Assembly (NCBI RefSeq): GCF_021191695.1
Contig: NZ_JAIWPT010000023.1
Coordinates: 1-51,132, forward strand
DNA length: 51,132 nt
Direction: 5' to 3'
DNA from: Proluteimonas luteida
Lineage (GTDB): Bacteria; Pseudomonadota; Gammaproteobacteria; Xanthomonadales; Xanthomonadaceae
The position numbers were made by a program, and so were the translations under genes. Below are positions 1-7,922 of the stretch, in pieces; within the stretch, counting starts at the first letter, position 1; the number at the start of each line of letters is the position of its first letter. The notes under the pieces were generated by a model that saw only the letters and a program-made list of their open reading frames with translations, had not been told where the DNA came from and did no database searches.

Positions 1-2081
1 TTCTGCTGCTCGGGGGTCAGCTCGATGTAGGGCGACTCCTTCGCGGTCGGCGTCGGGCTGCGGCGTGCCCGCAGGATCGCGCGGATGGCGAAGAACAGCA
101 CGCTGAACACCACGAACAGGAACAGCACGGTCAGGCCGGTGTTGACGTAGCCGTTGACCACGACCTGGCGCATCTGGCCGACGGTCTTGGCCGCGCCCAG
201 CAGCTCGCCGTTGGCGATCGCCGCCTGGTAGTGGCGCGACTGGGCGATGAAGCCCAGCGCCGGCTTGGGATCGAAGATCTTGATCAGGCCGGCATAGGTG
301 GTGCAGATCAGCAGCCACACCGCCGGGACGATCGTGACCCAGGCGTAGCGGTCCTTCTTCATCTTGAACAGCACCACCGTGCACAGCATCAGCGCGATGC
401 CGGCCAGCATCTGGTTGGCGATGCCGAACAGCGGCCACAGCGTGTTGATGCCGCCCAGCGGATCGACGACGCCCTGGTAGAGGAAGTAGCCCCACAGTGC
501 GACACAGCCCGCGGTGCCGATCATGTTGGCGCTCCACGACTCCGTGCGGCGCAGCACCGGCACGAAGTTGCCCAGCAGGTCCTGCAGCATGAAGCGGCCG
601 GCACGGGTGCCCGCGTCGACCGCGGTCAGGATGAACAGCGCCTCGAACAGGATCGCGAAGTGGTACCAGAACGCCATCGCCGCGTCGCCGGTGCCGGGCA
701 GTGCGTCGTGCAGGATCACCGCGATGCCGACCGCCAGCGTCGGTGCGCCGCCGGCGCGCGAGATGATCGAGTGCTCGCCGATCTGCTGGGCCTTGAGCTC
801 CAGCGCCTCGGGCGTGATGACGAAGCCCATCTGGCTGACCGCCGCGGCCGCGCTCTGCACGTCGGTGCCGAGCACCGCGGCGGGGCTGTTCATCGCGAAG
901 TAGATGCCCGGGTCGAGGATCGAGGCCGCGACCAGCGCCATGATCGCCACGAACGACTCCATCAGCATGCCGCCGTAGCCGATGTAGCGGGCGTGGGTCT
1001 CGTTGGCCAGCAGCTTGGGCGTGGTGCCCGAGGAGATCAGCGCGTGGAAGCCGGAGACGGCGCCACAGGCGATGGTGATGAACAGGAACGGGAACAGCCC
1101 GCCCTTCCACACCGGGCCGTCGCCGGTGAAGGCGAACTCGGTCAGCGCCGGCATCTTCAGCGAGGTGACCTCCGGGCTGGCGATGACGATGCCGATCGCC
1201 AGCGCGACGATCACGCCGATCTTCAGGAACGTCGACAGGTAGTCGCGCGGGGCCAGCAGCAGCCACACCGGCAGCACCGCGGCGACGAAGCCGTAGCCGA
1301 TCAGCATCCAGGTGATCTGGGTGCCGGTGAAGGTGAACGCCGGGCCCCAGTACGGGTCCGCGCCGACCTTGCCGCCGAACCAGATCGCGGCCAGCAGCAG
1401 GATGATGCCCACGACCGAGATCTCGCCGATCTTGCCCGGGCGGATGTAGCGCATGTAGATGCCCATGAAGATCGCGATGGGCATCGTCGCGATGACCGTG
1501 AACATGCCCCAGGGACTCTCGGCCAGCGCCTTGACGACGATCATCGCCAGCACCGCGAGGATGATGATCATGATCATGAAGGCGCCGAACAGGGCGATGG
1601 TGCCGGCGACCGGCCCCATCTCCTCGCGGACCAGGTCGCCGAGCGAGCGGCCGTTGCGGCGCTCGGAGACGAACAGGACCATGAAGTCCTGGACCGCGCC
1701 GGCCAGGACCACGCCGACGATCAGCCACAGCATGCCGGGCAGGTAGCCCATCTGCGCGGCGAGCACCGGGCCGACCAGCGGACCGGCGCCTGCGATCGCG
1801 GCGAAGTGGTGGCCGAACAGCACGTGCTTGTTGGTGGGCACGTAGTCCAGACCGTCGTTGTTGACGATCGCGGGCGTGGCCCGGCGGGGATCGAGGCCCA
1901 TCACCTTGTTGGCGATGAACAGGCTGTAGTAGCGGTAGGCGACCAGATAGATCGACACCGCCGCGACGACGATCCAGAGCGCGCTGATCTGCTCGCCCTG
2001 GCGCAGGGCGACGACGCCCAGACACGAAGCGCCCAGCAGCGCGACCGCGCCCCAGAGCACATGGTTGAAAACACCCTTCAT
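1..2081 (-). CDS. cstA: CstA carbon starvation protein, copy 1 (partial at window edge)
   Basis: Polytopic inner-membrane transporter of the CstA/BtsT family; characterised members import pyruvate, and peptide uptake has also been proposed. The reading frame starts at an ATG (2081 reading leftwards) with a GGAG-type ribosome site just upstream and encodes MKGVFNHVLW followed by many hydrophobic helices. By comparison with the complete copy at 7923-10016, the last four codons or so fall outside the window. The nucleotide sequence agrees with copy 2 wherever I compared it, from position 1 to the start codon, and diverges immediately upstream. It is the last visible gene of the minus-strand run 5495-1, 121 bases after the FAH-family gene. 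Its leader differs from copy 2, so its control probably differs as well. The family call is very secure; the substrate is inferred. Confidence 0.93.
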   Translation of the reverse strand, partial: MKGVFNHVLWGAVALLGASCLGVVALRQGEQISALWIVVAAVSIYLVAYRYYSLFIANKVMGLDPRRATPAIVNNDGLDYVPTNKHVLFGHHFAAIAGAGPLVGPVLAAQMGYLPGMLWLIVGVVLAGAVQDFMVLFVSERRNGRSLGDLVREEMGPVAGTIALFGAFMIMIIILAVLAMIVVKALAESPWGMFTVIATMPIAIFMGIYMRYIRPGKIGEISVVGIILLLAAIWFGGKVGADPYWGPAFTFTGTQITWMLIGYGFVAAVLPVWLLLAPRDYLSTFLKIGVIVALAIGIVIASPEVTSLKMPALTEFAFTGDGPVWKGGLFPFLFITIACGAVSGFHALISSGTTPKLLANETHARYIGYGGMLMESFVAIMALVAASILDPGIYFAMNSPAAVLGTDVQSAAAAVSQMGFVITPEALELKAQQIGEHSIISRAGGAPTLAVGIAVILHDALPGTGDAAMAFWYHFAILFEALFILTAVDAGTRAGRFMLQDLLGNFVPVLRRTESWSANMIGTAGCVALWGYFLYQGVVDPLGGINTLWPLFGIANQMLAGIALMLCTVVLFKMKKDRYAWVTIVPAVWLLICTTYAGLIKIFDPKPALGFIAQSRHYQAAIANGELLGAAKTVGQMRQVVVNGYVNTGLTVLFLFVVFSVLFFAIRAILRARRSPTPTAKESPYIELTPEQQ
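1..2081. repeat. Direct repeat, left copy (about 2.08 kb, cstA coding sequence)
   Basis: Bases 1-2081 match 7936-10016 at a constant offset of 7935. I compared blocks spread over the whole length and found no mismatch. The right boundary is exactly the cstA start codon: after it the two loci have unrelated leaders. The left boundary is not visible. Recombination between the two direct copies would remove one 7.9-kb unit with the binding protein, porin, hydrolase, two-component system and yjiX-like gene. Confidence 0.93.
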
Positions 2082-2202
2082 GACAAGTTCTCCGGAACAG
2101 GATCAACACGGCCGGGCGGTCCCGTCAGCGCCGGCTCTCATGGATCGCAACGCAGCTGCGACGGCATGCCCGGGCAAGCCCGGACATGTCGTCGCCTTGG
2201 CG

Positions 2203-3006
2203 TCAGACGACGTCGATGACCAGCGGCTCCAGCCCGTCGATCGTCGCCACCATGTGATCGCCGCGCACGACCGGCCCCACGCCTTCGGGCGTTCCGGTGT
2301 AGATCAGGTCGCCGGCACCGAGCTCCACTTGCTTGGAAAGTTCGACGATGATCTCCCGGACATTCCAGATCATGTGGTCGAGGTCGCTGTCCTGGCGGAC
2401 CTTGTCGTTCACGTCCAGACGGATCCGGCCACGCTCCAGGAAGCCCGTCTTGGCGATGGGGGTGATCGCCCCGCAGGGGGCGCTGTCCTCGAACGACTTG
2501 CCGATTTCCCACGGCTTTTCCATCGCCTTCATGTCGCTCTGGCGGTCGCGGCGTGTCATGTCGAAGCCTACCGCGTATCCATAGATGAGATCGGGGACCT
2601 GGTCCGGCGTGACGTTGTAGCCCGCGGCCTTGATGGCGACGACGAGTTCCGTCTCGAACTGGAAGTCGTCGGTGAGGGCGGGGTAGCGCATCTTGCCGCC
2701 GCTCTGGACGATCATGTCGCGCTGCTTCTGGAAAAAGAACGGCGGTTCGGCGTCGTTGTTGTTGAGTTCTCGGATATGCGCGAGATAGTTGCGGCCGACG
2801 CAATGGATCCTGCGGACGGGAAACTTGCCGGCTTCGCCGGTGACCGGCAGGTATACCTGCGCGGGCGGTGGAATCACGGTGTCCACGCTGGTCGGGGCGG
2901 CGGCGCCGCCTGCCGCGGCCCGGGCGATGCCCGTACCAGCCACCGACATGGCGGCGACCCCTGCCAGCCCGGTCGAAACGAACTTCCTGCGATTGTTGTC
3001 GATCAT
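2203..3006 (-). CDS. Tat-exported fumarylacetoacetate hydrolase family protein
   Basis: Enzyme of the FAH/acylpyruvase family, which hydrolyses C-C bonds in acylpyruvates or fumarylpyruvate to give pyruvate plus an acid, or acts on related keto acids. The 267-residue protein has the family landmarks VGRNY (about 70-74), the metal ligands E118 and E120 in FETELVVAI and D149 in GFDMTRRD, GKSFEDSAP near 169 and TGTPEGVG near the C-terminus. Unusually, it begins with a twin-arginine signal (RRKFV at 6-10, then a small-residue hydrophobic stretch ending AxA near 30), which predicts export of the folded enzyme to the periplasm. A good AGGAG site precedes the ATG. It follows the porin gene by 32 bases and precedes cstA copy 1, so it is probably cotranscribed. 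The substrate is unknown. Confidence 0.88.
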   Translation of the reverse strand: MIDNNRRKFVSTGLAGVAAMSVAGTGIARAAAGGAAAPTSVDTVIPPPAQVYLPVTGEAGKFPVRRIHCVGRNYLAHIRELNNNDAEPPFFFQKQRDMIVQSGGKMRYPALTDDFQFETELVVAIKAAGYNVTPDQVPDLIYGYAVGFDMTRRDRQSDMKAMEKPWEIGKSFEDSAPCGAITPIAKTGFLERGRIRLDVNDKVRQDSDLDHMIWNVREIIVELSKQVELGAGDLIYTGTPEGVGPVVRGDHMVATIDGLEPLVIDVV

Positions 3007-3038
3007 CTCTGTTCTCCTGCGGTGATTGATGCGGTGAT

Positions 3039-4400
3039 TCAGAAGGACACCTGCATGCGCGTGGTGACCGTGTTGCCGGAATCAGGTCCGGCGAACGGGC
3101 CAGATCTGTTGTCGGTTTTCCAGTGGATGAGGTTGAGCATCAACTTGCTCCAGCCGGTCAGGTGCCAGTTGGCGCCCAGCGTGATGGCGGAACCGTCGCC
3201 GCCGTATGGCGCGTCCCGGTAGTCCAGCCGCTCGTATCTGGCCAGGATCTCCAGCGCGCCGGGTCCGCCTGCGCTGATCGGCGACGAGATCTCGGGCCGT
3301 GACAGGCGTCCGTTCCGCTTCGAATAACCAACGGCGCCGCCGAAGATGTGGCCGACGGAGATGTTGAATGTGTCGGCCTGGACGCTGTCGTAGGCGGCAT
3401 GGCCTTCGACCTCGAAATCGCGTTTCCCGGCTTCCGCGAACGCCCAGGTCGTCGGATGCACGATGCCGAGTTCCAGGCCATAGGCGTCTCCGCCCGAGAA
3501 ACTGCCGATGTCTCCCAGCGACACGCGGACGTTGTCGTTCAGTCGACCGCCGATCACGGTGTTCCTGGAATAGCCGGGGTTCGCCTCCGAGAGTTCCTCC
3601 CGGTAACCCCAGCCACCGACATGCGCGAACGTCTCCCCGCCGAGCGCGGGGTTGAAGTGGGCGCGCATGATCAGCGCGTTGCCGTCGCTCGAGGACCAGT
3701 CGTCGTCGACGTCGTCGCCGACGTATTGGAGGCTCGCGTGCCAGTTCCGACCGTACAGGCGCGCCATGACGCCGACGCCGAAGTAGCCCTGGGTCGGGTT
3801 GAGTGCGGTGGCGGTGATGCTGCGCTCGAGGAACGGGGTCTCGTCGTTCCCGGTCGAACTTTCGAGGCTGCGGTCGTTGAGCATGTTGCCGAACCTGACG
3901 TCGTAGCCGAGATTGCCGACGTTGCTGCGCCATCCGACGAGAGCGCCCTTCACTTCGAGCGTGTTGTCCGTGAACTCGCTCTCGAACTGGTAGAAGAAGT
4001 TCTCGCCGACGCCGCCCTCGAAACCGAGCCTGGCCGAACGCAGGCCGGTGGTCGTGATGTTGCGGTCGTCGTGGTCCGACCCGAAGGTGGAGCTCGCGTC
4101 GATCAGCACCCGCCCCCGGATGCGGAAGTCGGTTCCCGTATCCGGATCGGTGAAGGTCGGCGCGCCGTCGCTCCATTCGATTCCGCTGCCGCCCGCGGCA
4201 ACGGTCGCCGGCGTCGCGGCGGGCACCTGGTTCTCGAGGGCCGAGAGGCGCGATTTGAGCATCTCGATCTCGGCCGATTGCCTTTCCACGATTTCAAGCA
4301 GTGCCTGCTGGTCCGGAGGGCTTGCGTTGGCCGTGCCCGGAAGCAGGATGGTTCCGACCACCAGGGCCAGGCTGGCGGCCTTCTCGACGGTGCTGTGCAT
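3039..4400 (-). CDS. OprO/OprP-like (phosphate-selective type) outer-membrane porin
   Basis: A 453-residue outer-membrane beta-barrel. It has a signal peptide ending near ANA (about residue 26), a short coiled-coil stretch (ERQSAEIEMLKSRLSALENQ) as in OprO/OprP trimers, alternating amphipathic strands, and a terminal Phe (MQVSF). Family members are anion channels for phosphate or polyphosphate, though many homologues have other anionic substrates. The ATG directly follows the stop of the binding-protein gene (TGAATG), and its GGGAGGA ribosome site lies inside that gene, so translation is probably coupled. Its place between a binding protein and a periplasmic hydrolase suggests that it admits the anionic substrate of this system. 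Family confidence is high; the ion preference is inferred. Confidence 0.87.
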   Translation of the reverse strand: MHSTVEKAASLALVVGTILLPGTANASPPDQQALLEIVERQSAEIEMLKSRLSALENQVPAATPATVAAGGSGIEWSDGAPTFTDPDTGTDFRIRGRVLIDASSTFGSDHDDRNITTTGLRSARLGFEGGVGENFFYQFESEFTDNTLEVKGALVGWRSNVGNLGYDVRFGNMLNDRSLESSTGNDETPFLERSITATALNPTQGYFGVGVMARLYGRNWHASLQYVGDDVDDDWSSSDGNALIMRAHFNPALGGETFAHVGGWGYREELSEANPGYSRNTVIGGRLNDNVRVSLGDIGSFSGGDAYGLELGIVHPTTWAFAEAGKRDFEVEGHAAYDSVQADTFNISVGHIFGGAVGYSKRNGRLSRPEISSPISAGGPGALEILARYERLDYRDAPYGGDGSAITLGANWHLTGWSKLMLNLIHWKTDNRSGPFAGPDSGNTVTTRMQVSF

Positions 4401-5495
4401 TCATTCCTCCCGTGAATCCGGCCTTGGCCGGGGTCGATTCAGATCCGATGTAGCGGCATGAAGCGAAGCCTTCCATTGGCCGAGAAGGCGCTCCCTGCGC
4501 ATCTGGTCGAAATCGGCAAGCAGGGACGGTCCGAGCCGGATTGGCCTGAACTGTCGTCCCCGGAACGTGGGATCTTCGACATCCAGCCTGACTGCGCCCA
4601 GGCGTTCGTCGGCGATGATGGTCTGCGCTTCGCGCGAGAGCAGGAAGTCGAGGAACTCCGCGGCTTGCTCCGGGTTCGGTGCGCGTTCGGGGATGAAGGC
4701 CACCCGCGAGATCATCAACGTGTAGTCGGTCGGCATTACCGGCCTGACATGCGGCGCATCCTCGCCGAGCGGATAGGAGGCGAGCATGTTGTAGGCGATC
4801 GACACGTCTCCCTGCTTCACGGCTTCGTAGAGCTGCCGGTTGGTCTCGAATACCTTCGGCGAGGTCTTCGCGATCGCGAGGTAGAGACCTTCGGCGCTCC
4901 GGGATGCGATCAGGTCCTGGGAGTAGCCCATGAAGGCGATTTCGTTGGTCTCCAGGTCGAGAATCCCGATCTTTCCCTGGAGCGTCGCGCTGTTCTCGTT
5001 GATGAACCTGGCCAGTGCCTCGTGCGTGACGGGGTAGTCACCGGAAGCGACGAGGTTGCTGTTGAACGCATAGATCATCGCCTCCGACGTGATCGCGTAG
5101 CCTTCGTCCTTCCAGACCGACCAGGAGGGAAGCGCGCGCCGTTCGCGGGTGCGATGCGGTCTGGAATGGCCGTCGTTGATGAGCTTGATCTGGGCCGACA
5201 TCGACGAGTTCCAGACCACGTCCGCGGCCGGTAGCCCGAGGGATTCGTCGGAAATGAACTGCTGGTAGGTGAGCGCGGAATCGCGACGCTGGTAGTCGAC
5301 ACGGATGCCCGGATGCCGCTGCTCGAACGACGCGAGCAGACGCGCGGCGCGATGCTCCTCGAGCGTGCCGTAGACCGTGATCCGCCGGGTGTCACCACTG
5401 CCTGGAATCTTGCGCGCGGCGTCGCAGCCGGCCAGCGCGATGGCCAGAAAAAACGTGCTCGCGGCCGCCAGACAGGGCTGCAGCCATGTCCGCAT
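4401..5495 (-). CDS. Periplasmic substrate-binding lipoprotein (AfuA/iron-type SBP family)
   Basis: A 364-residue extracellular solute-binding protein of the type II fold group that includes AfuA/HptA-like proteins. I chose the ATG at 5495 because it has a strong GGGAGG site and gives a clean signal sequence ending in the lipobox LAGC. The mature part starts with ITVYGTLEEH and contains AADVVWNSS, both typical of this group. No permease or ATPase gene lies nearby, so it may not feed a transporter. It diverges from a two-component pair, an arrangement known from HptA-HptRS, where the binding protein presents ligand to the kinase. Its stop codon abuts the porin start. The ligand is unknown; an anionic, perhaps phosphorylated or keto-acid, compound is an inference. 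Confidence 0.82.
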   Translation of the reverse strand: MRTWLQPCLAAASTFFLAIALAGCDAARKIPGSGDTRRITVYGTLEEHRAARLLASFEQRHPGIRVDYQRRDSALTYQQFISDESLGLPAADVVWNSSMSAQIKLINDGHSRPHRTRERRALPSWSVWKDEGYAITSEAMIYAFNSNLVASGDYPVTHEALARFINENSATLQGKIGILDLETNEIAFMGYSQDLIASRSAEGLYLAIAKTSPKVFETNRQLYEAVKQGDVSIAYNMLASYPLGEDAPHVRPVMPTDYTLMISRVAFIPERAPNPEQAAEFLDFLLSREAQTIIADERLGAVRLDVEDPTFRGRQFRPIRLGPSLLADFDQMRRERLLGQWKASLHAATSDLNRPRPRPDSREE

Positions 5496-5552
5496 GATCC
5501 ACCTCCCTCCCGTTTGCAACAGCCTTTCTTTCTCTTGTTATTCTTGGAATGT

Positions 5553-5581
5553 AGTCAAAGGTTCCTGTCACCAACGTGTCA
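5553..5581. promoter_or_regulatory. Direct GTCA repeats in the divergent promoter region (candidate response-regulator site)
   Basis: The 96-base gap between the divergent binding-protein and response-regulator genes is much richer in A+T than its surroundings. It holds TGTCA at 5566-5570 and again at 5577-5581, an 11-base period, plus AGTCA at 5553-5557. Repeats spaced about one helical turn apart are typical of OmpR/PhoB-family sites. They lie next to the start of the regulator gene and upstream of the minus-strand operon, so they could serve both directions. No binding data exist here. Confidence 0.45.
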
Positions 5582-5591
5582 TCGGGGAACG

Positions 5592-6257
5592 ATGCGCATC
5601 CTTGTTGTCGAAGACGATCTGGCCGTCGCGCGTGGGATCATGAACGCGGCCCGGACGCAGGGTTGGGCGGTGGATCACGTTGCGCGCGGCCAGCTTGCCG
5701 TCGACGAAGCCTTGGCAGTCGTCTACGCCGTGGTGATCCTGGACCTGGGCCTGCCCGATCTCGACGGGCTCGATGTCCTGCGTCGGCTGCGGGCGCGCGG
5801 CTCGACGGTTCCGGTGCTGGTCTTGACTGCCCGGGACCGTCTGGTCGACCGGGTGTCGGGACTGGACGCCGGGGCGGACGACTATCTCCTCAAGCCATTC
5901 GACCTCGATGAACTGAGCGCAAGGGTGCGGGCACTGGCGCGGCGCAGCCAGGGCGCTGCGCTGACCGCGACGCTGTGCATCGGGCGCCTGGAGATCGACC
6001 GCGGCAAGGGCGAGGCGTGCGTCGACGGCGAGACGCTCGACCTCAGGCCGCGGGAATGGGCGGTGCTGGACGCACTTGCCGTGCATCCCGGGACGCTGGT
6101 GGGGCGGGAGCGCCTGGCATCGGAGATCTTCAGCCACGAGGATCCCGTGACTCCCAACGCACTGGACGTGCACGTGGGCAGGCTGCGCAGGAAACTGTCG
6201 CCATTCGGCATCACGGTGCGCACCGTCCGCGGGCGGGGCTATGTCCTGGAGGCGTGA
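5592..6257 (+). CDS. OmpR/PhoB-family response regulator (TctD/QseB-like)
   Basis: A 221-residue two-domain transcription regulator. The receiver domain (1-115) has the acidic pair EDD at 7-9, the phosphoacceptor D51 in ILDLGLP, T79 and K101 in LLKPFD. The C-terminal winged helix (about 130-220) includes LRPREWAVLDAL, the recognition-helix region VDVH-like NALDVHVGRLRRKL, and the terminal GRGYVLEA. The ATG at 5592 gives the canonical MRILVVEDD start. The kinase gene overlaps its end by 17 bases, so the two are one operon. It diverges from the binding-protein/porin/hydrolase/cstA operon, which it most likely controls, possibly through the repeats at 5553-5581. Confidence 0.93.
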   Translation: MRILVVEDDLAVARGIMNAARTQGWAVDHVARGQLAVDEALAVVYAVVILDLGLPDLDGLDVLRRLRARGSTVPVLVLTARDRLVDRVSGLDAGADDYLLKPFDLDELSARVRALARRSQGAALTATLCIGRLEIDRGKGEACVDGETLDLRPREWAVLDALAVHPGTLVGRERLASEIFSHEDPVTPNALDVHVGRLRRKLSPFGITVRTVRGRGYVLEA

Positions 6258-7656
6258 GGCGGGCCGTGCGCGAAATTCGCTCGCGTTGCGGATCCTCGTC
6301 GTGCTGGTCGTGCCGATGGTGCTGTTCGCGGTGGCCTTCGGAGTGGGGGGAACCCTGCTGATCCAGCGCGTCGTCAACCTGTCGTCCGACAGGTTGTTGA
6401 CTGGCGCGGTCCGCGCGATCGCGGAAAGTGCAACGGTGGAGGATGGCCGGATCTGGGTGAACATCCCGCCGTGGGTGCTCGGCCTGCTCGACAATCCGGA
6501 GCGTGACAGTGTCTATTACAGCGTCGTGCAGGACGGGGTGCTGCTCACCGGCTATGCGGACCTTCAGGTCCCCGGCTCGCTGGCGCGCGGGGACGTCGCG
6601 ATTCTCGATTCCCGCCATGGCAACGATGCCGTCCGGCAGGTGTCGCAGCGGGTCGCGCTGGTCGGGGTGGACCGGGACGTGATCGTCACCGTTGCCCAGA
6701 GCCTGGATTCCCGACGCGCAATACGCGACGACCTCGTGGGACGGTTGCTGCTGCTGGAGGCGGCCCTTCTGGTGGTTTCCGCCTGGCTCGTGCTGCTGGC
6801 CGTACGCTGGAATCTCCGGCCGCTGGGTCGGATCAAGCGTTACCTGGAGCGCACGGGAAGCGGCGATGTCCGGGGGTTCCAGGCAGTCGACCTGCGTGGC
6901 GTTCCGAACGAGTTGCGTCCGGCGCTCGAGGCGTTCAACCAGTTGCTGACCCGGCTCGACGAGATGAACAAGGCGGCGATGCGCTTCTCGGCGGATGCGT
7001 CCCACCAGATGCGTACTCCGCTGACCGTCCTCAAGATGAATCTCGAACTGCTGGCCAAGCGCTGGCAGGGACGGGACGTCGACAGCGAAATGCTCGGCGA
7101 TGCGCGTGAAGCGGCCGATCGCCTGAACCGGCTGCTGCTGCAGCTGCTTGCGCTGGCGCGTGCGGAATCCGGTGCCGATCGCGGTCTGGAAAAGATCGAC
7201 CTCTCCGCCCACGTCGGCGAAGTCGTGCGGCGATTGTCGCGCGATGCGGACAGGGCTGGCGTGAGCATGCGCCTGGAGGTCGAGAACGGGACGTACGCAC
7301 TGGCGAATCCCGAGCTCCTTGATCAGGTGCTGTCGAATCTTCTGGACAACGCGATCAAGTACGGGGCCGGCGGTCCCGTGCGCGTGCAGGTGGGTACGAC
7401 CGACCACCGCCCGTTCGTGGCCATCAGTGACCGTGGTCCGGGCATTCCACCGGAGGATCGCGTGCGCGCGTTCGAGAGGTTCACGCGGCTGTCGGCGGCC
7501 CAGGACGTCACCGGCAGCGGCCTGGGGCTTTCGATCGTGAAGATGTACGTGGACCAGCAGGGCGGCAGCATCGAGCTGCTCGACAACGAGGACGGCGCGG
7601 GATTGACGGTGGTGCTCAGCTTGCGCGAGCTGCGGCCGGTCGACCCGGCCGCATGA
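6241..7656 (+). CDS. Sensor histidine kinase (TctE/QseC-like)
   Basis: A 471-residue membrane kinase. The first transmembrane helix spans about 15-41 and the second about 168-190; between them lies a periplasmic sensor of about 125 residues resembling the 2CSK_N domain of TctE-type kinases. The phosphorylated histidine is H255 in ASHQMRTPLTVLK. The ATPase domain has the N box NLLDNAIKYG, the G1 box DRGPGIP and the G2 box GSGLGLSIVKMY. It overlaps the response-regulator gene and ends just before the convergent YjiX-like gene. The ligand may be detected directly or through the neighbouring binding lipoprotein. The kinase call is secure; the signal is unknown. Confidence 0.93.
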   Translation: MSWRREAGRARNSLALRILVVLVVPMVLFAVAFGVGGTLLIQRVVNLSSDRLLTGAVRAIAESATVEDGRIWVNIPPWVLGLLDNPERDSVYYSVVQDGVLLTGYADLQVPGSLARGDVAILDSRHGNDAVRQVSQRVALVGVDRDVIVTVAQSLDSRRAIRDDLVGRLLLLEAALLVVSAWLVLLAVRWNLRPLGRIKRYLERTGSGDVRGFQAVDLRGVPNELRPALEAFNQLLTRLDEMNKAAMRFSADASHQMRTPLTVLKMNLELLAKRWQGRDVDSEMLGDAREAADRLNRLLLQLLALARAESGADRGLEKIDLSAHVGEVVRRLSRDADRAGVSMRLEVENGTYALANPELLDQVLSNLLDNAIKYGAGGPVRVQVGTTDHRPFVAISDRGPGIPPEDRVRAFERFTRLSAAQDVTGSGLGLSIVKMYVDQQGGSIELLDNEDGAGLTVVLSLRELRPVDPAA

Positions 7657-7664
7657 TCGCGCGC

Positions 7665-7689
7665 GGTTCCGCTCAGCAGCAGCGGAACC
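7665..7689. terminator. Hairpin between convergent genes (possible terminator)
   Basis: A 9-base-pair perfect stem (GGTTCCGCT at 7665-7673 with AGCGGAACC at 7681-7689, 7-base loop) lies between the ends of the kinase gene and the convergent YjiX-like gene and covers the latter's last codons. It has no clear run of T, so a terminator role is uncertain. Confidence 0.3.
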
Positions 7690-7897
7690 CGTTGCGCCCG
7701 CCGAAGCGGGCTTCCTGACGTTCGCGGAAGAAGGTCTTGTAGTCCATCGGTTCGCGGTCGGGATGCTTCTCCAGCACGTGCCGGACATAGTTGTCGTAGT
7801 CCGGGATGCCGCAGCACAGGCGCGCGGTCTGCACGAACCTCCGCCACACACGCTTGTGCGTGGCGAAGTGTTCGGCGGTGACCAGTTGCCCGGCCAT
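7673..7897 (-). CDS. YbdD/YjiX family small protein (DUF466)
   Basis: A 74-residue protein typical in length of the YbdD/YjiX family, which almost always sits directly downstream of cstA or btsT. Diagnostic segments are CCGIPDYDNYVRHVLEKHPD and FFRERQEARFGG, with the family C-terminus GFRCC. Members are thought to assist or modulate the CstA-type transporter, but the mechanism is not settled. It follows cstA copy 2 by 25 bases on the same strand and is surely cotranscribed with it. Whether copy 1 has a similar partner cannot be seen, because the window ends first. Confidence 0.9.
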   Translation of the reverse strand: MAGQLVTAEHFATHKRVWRRFVQTARLCCGIPDYDNYVRHVLEKHPDREPMDYKTFFRERQEARFGGRNGFRCC

Positions 7898-7922
7898 CAG
7901 CGGATCGCTCCGGCGGCGGCCA

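Noticed and set aside
231..2219. Long plus-strand open frame (662 codons), repeated at 7806-10082
   Set aside because: It lies antisense to cstA. Its product is a low-complexity run of Arg, Asp, His and Gln with no domain, the usual result of high-GC codon bias opposite a real gene.
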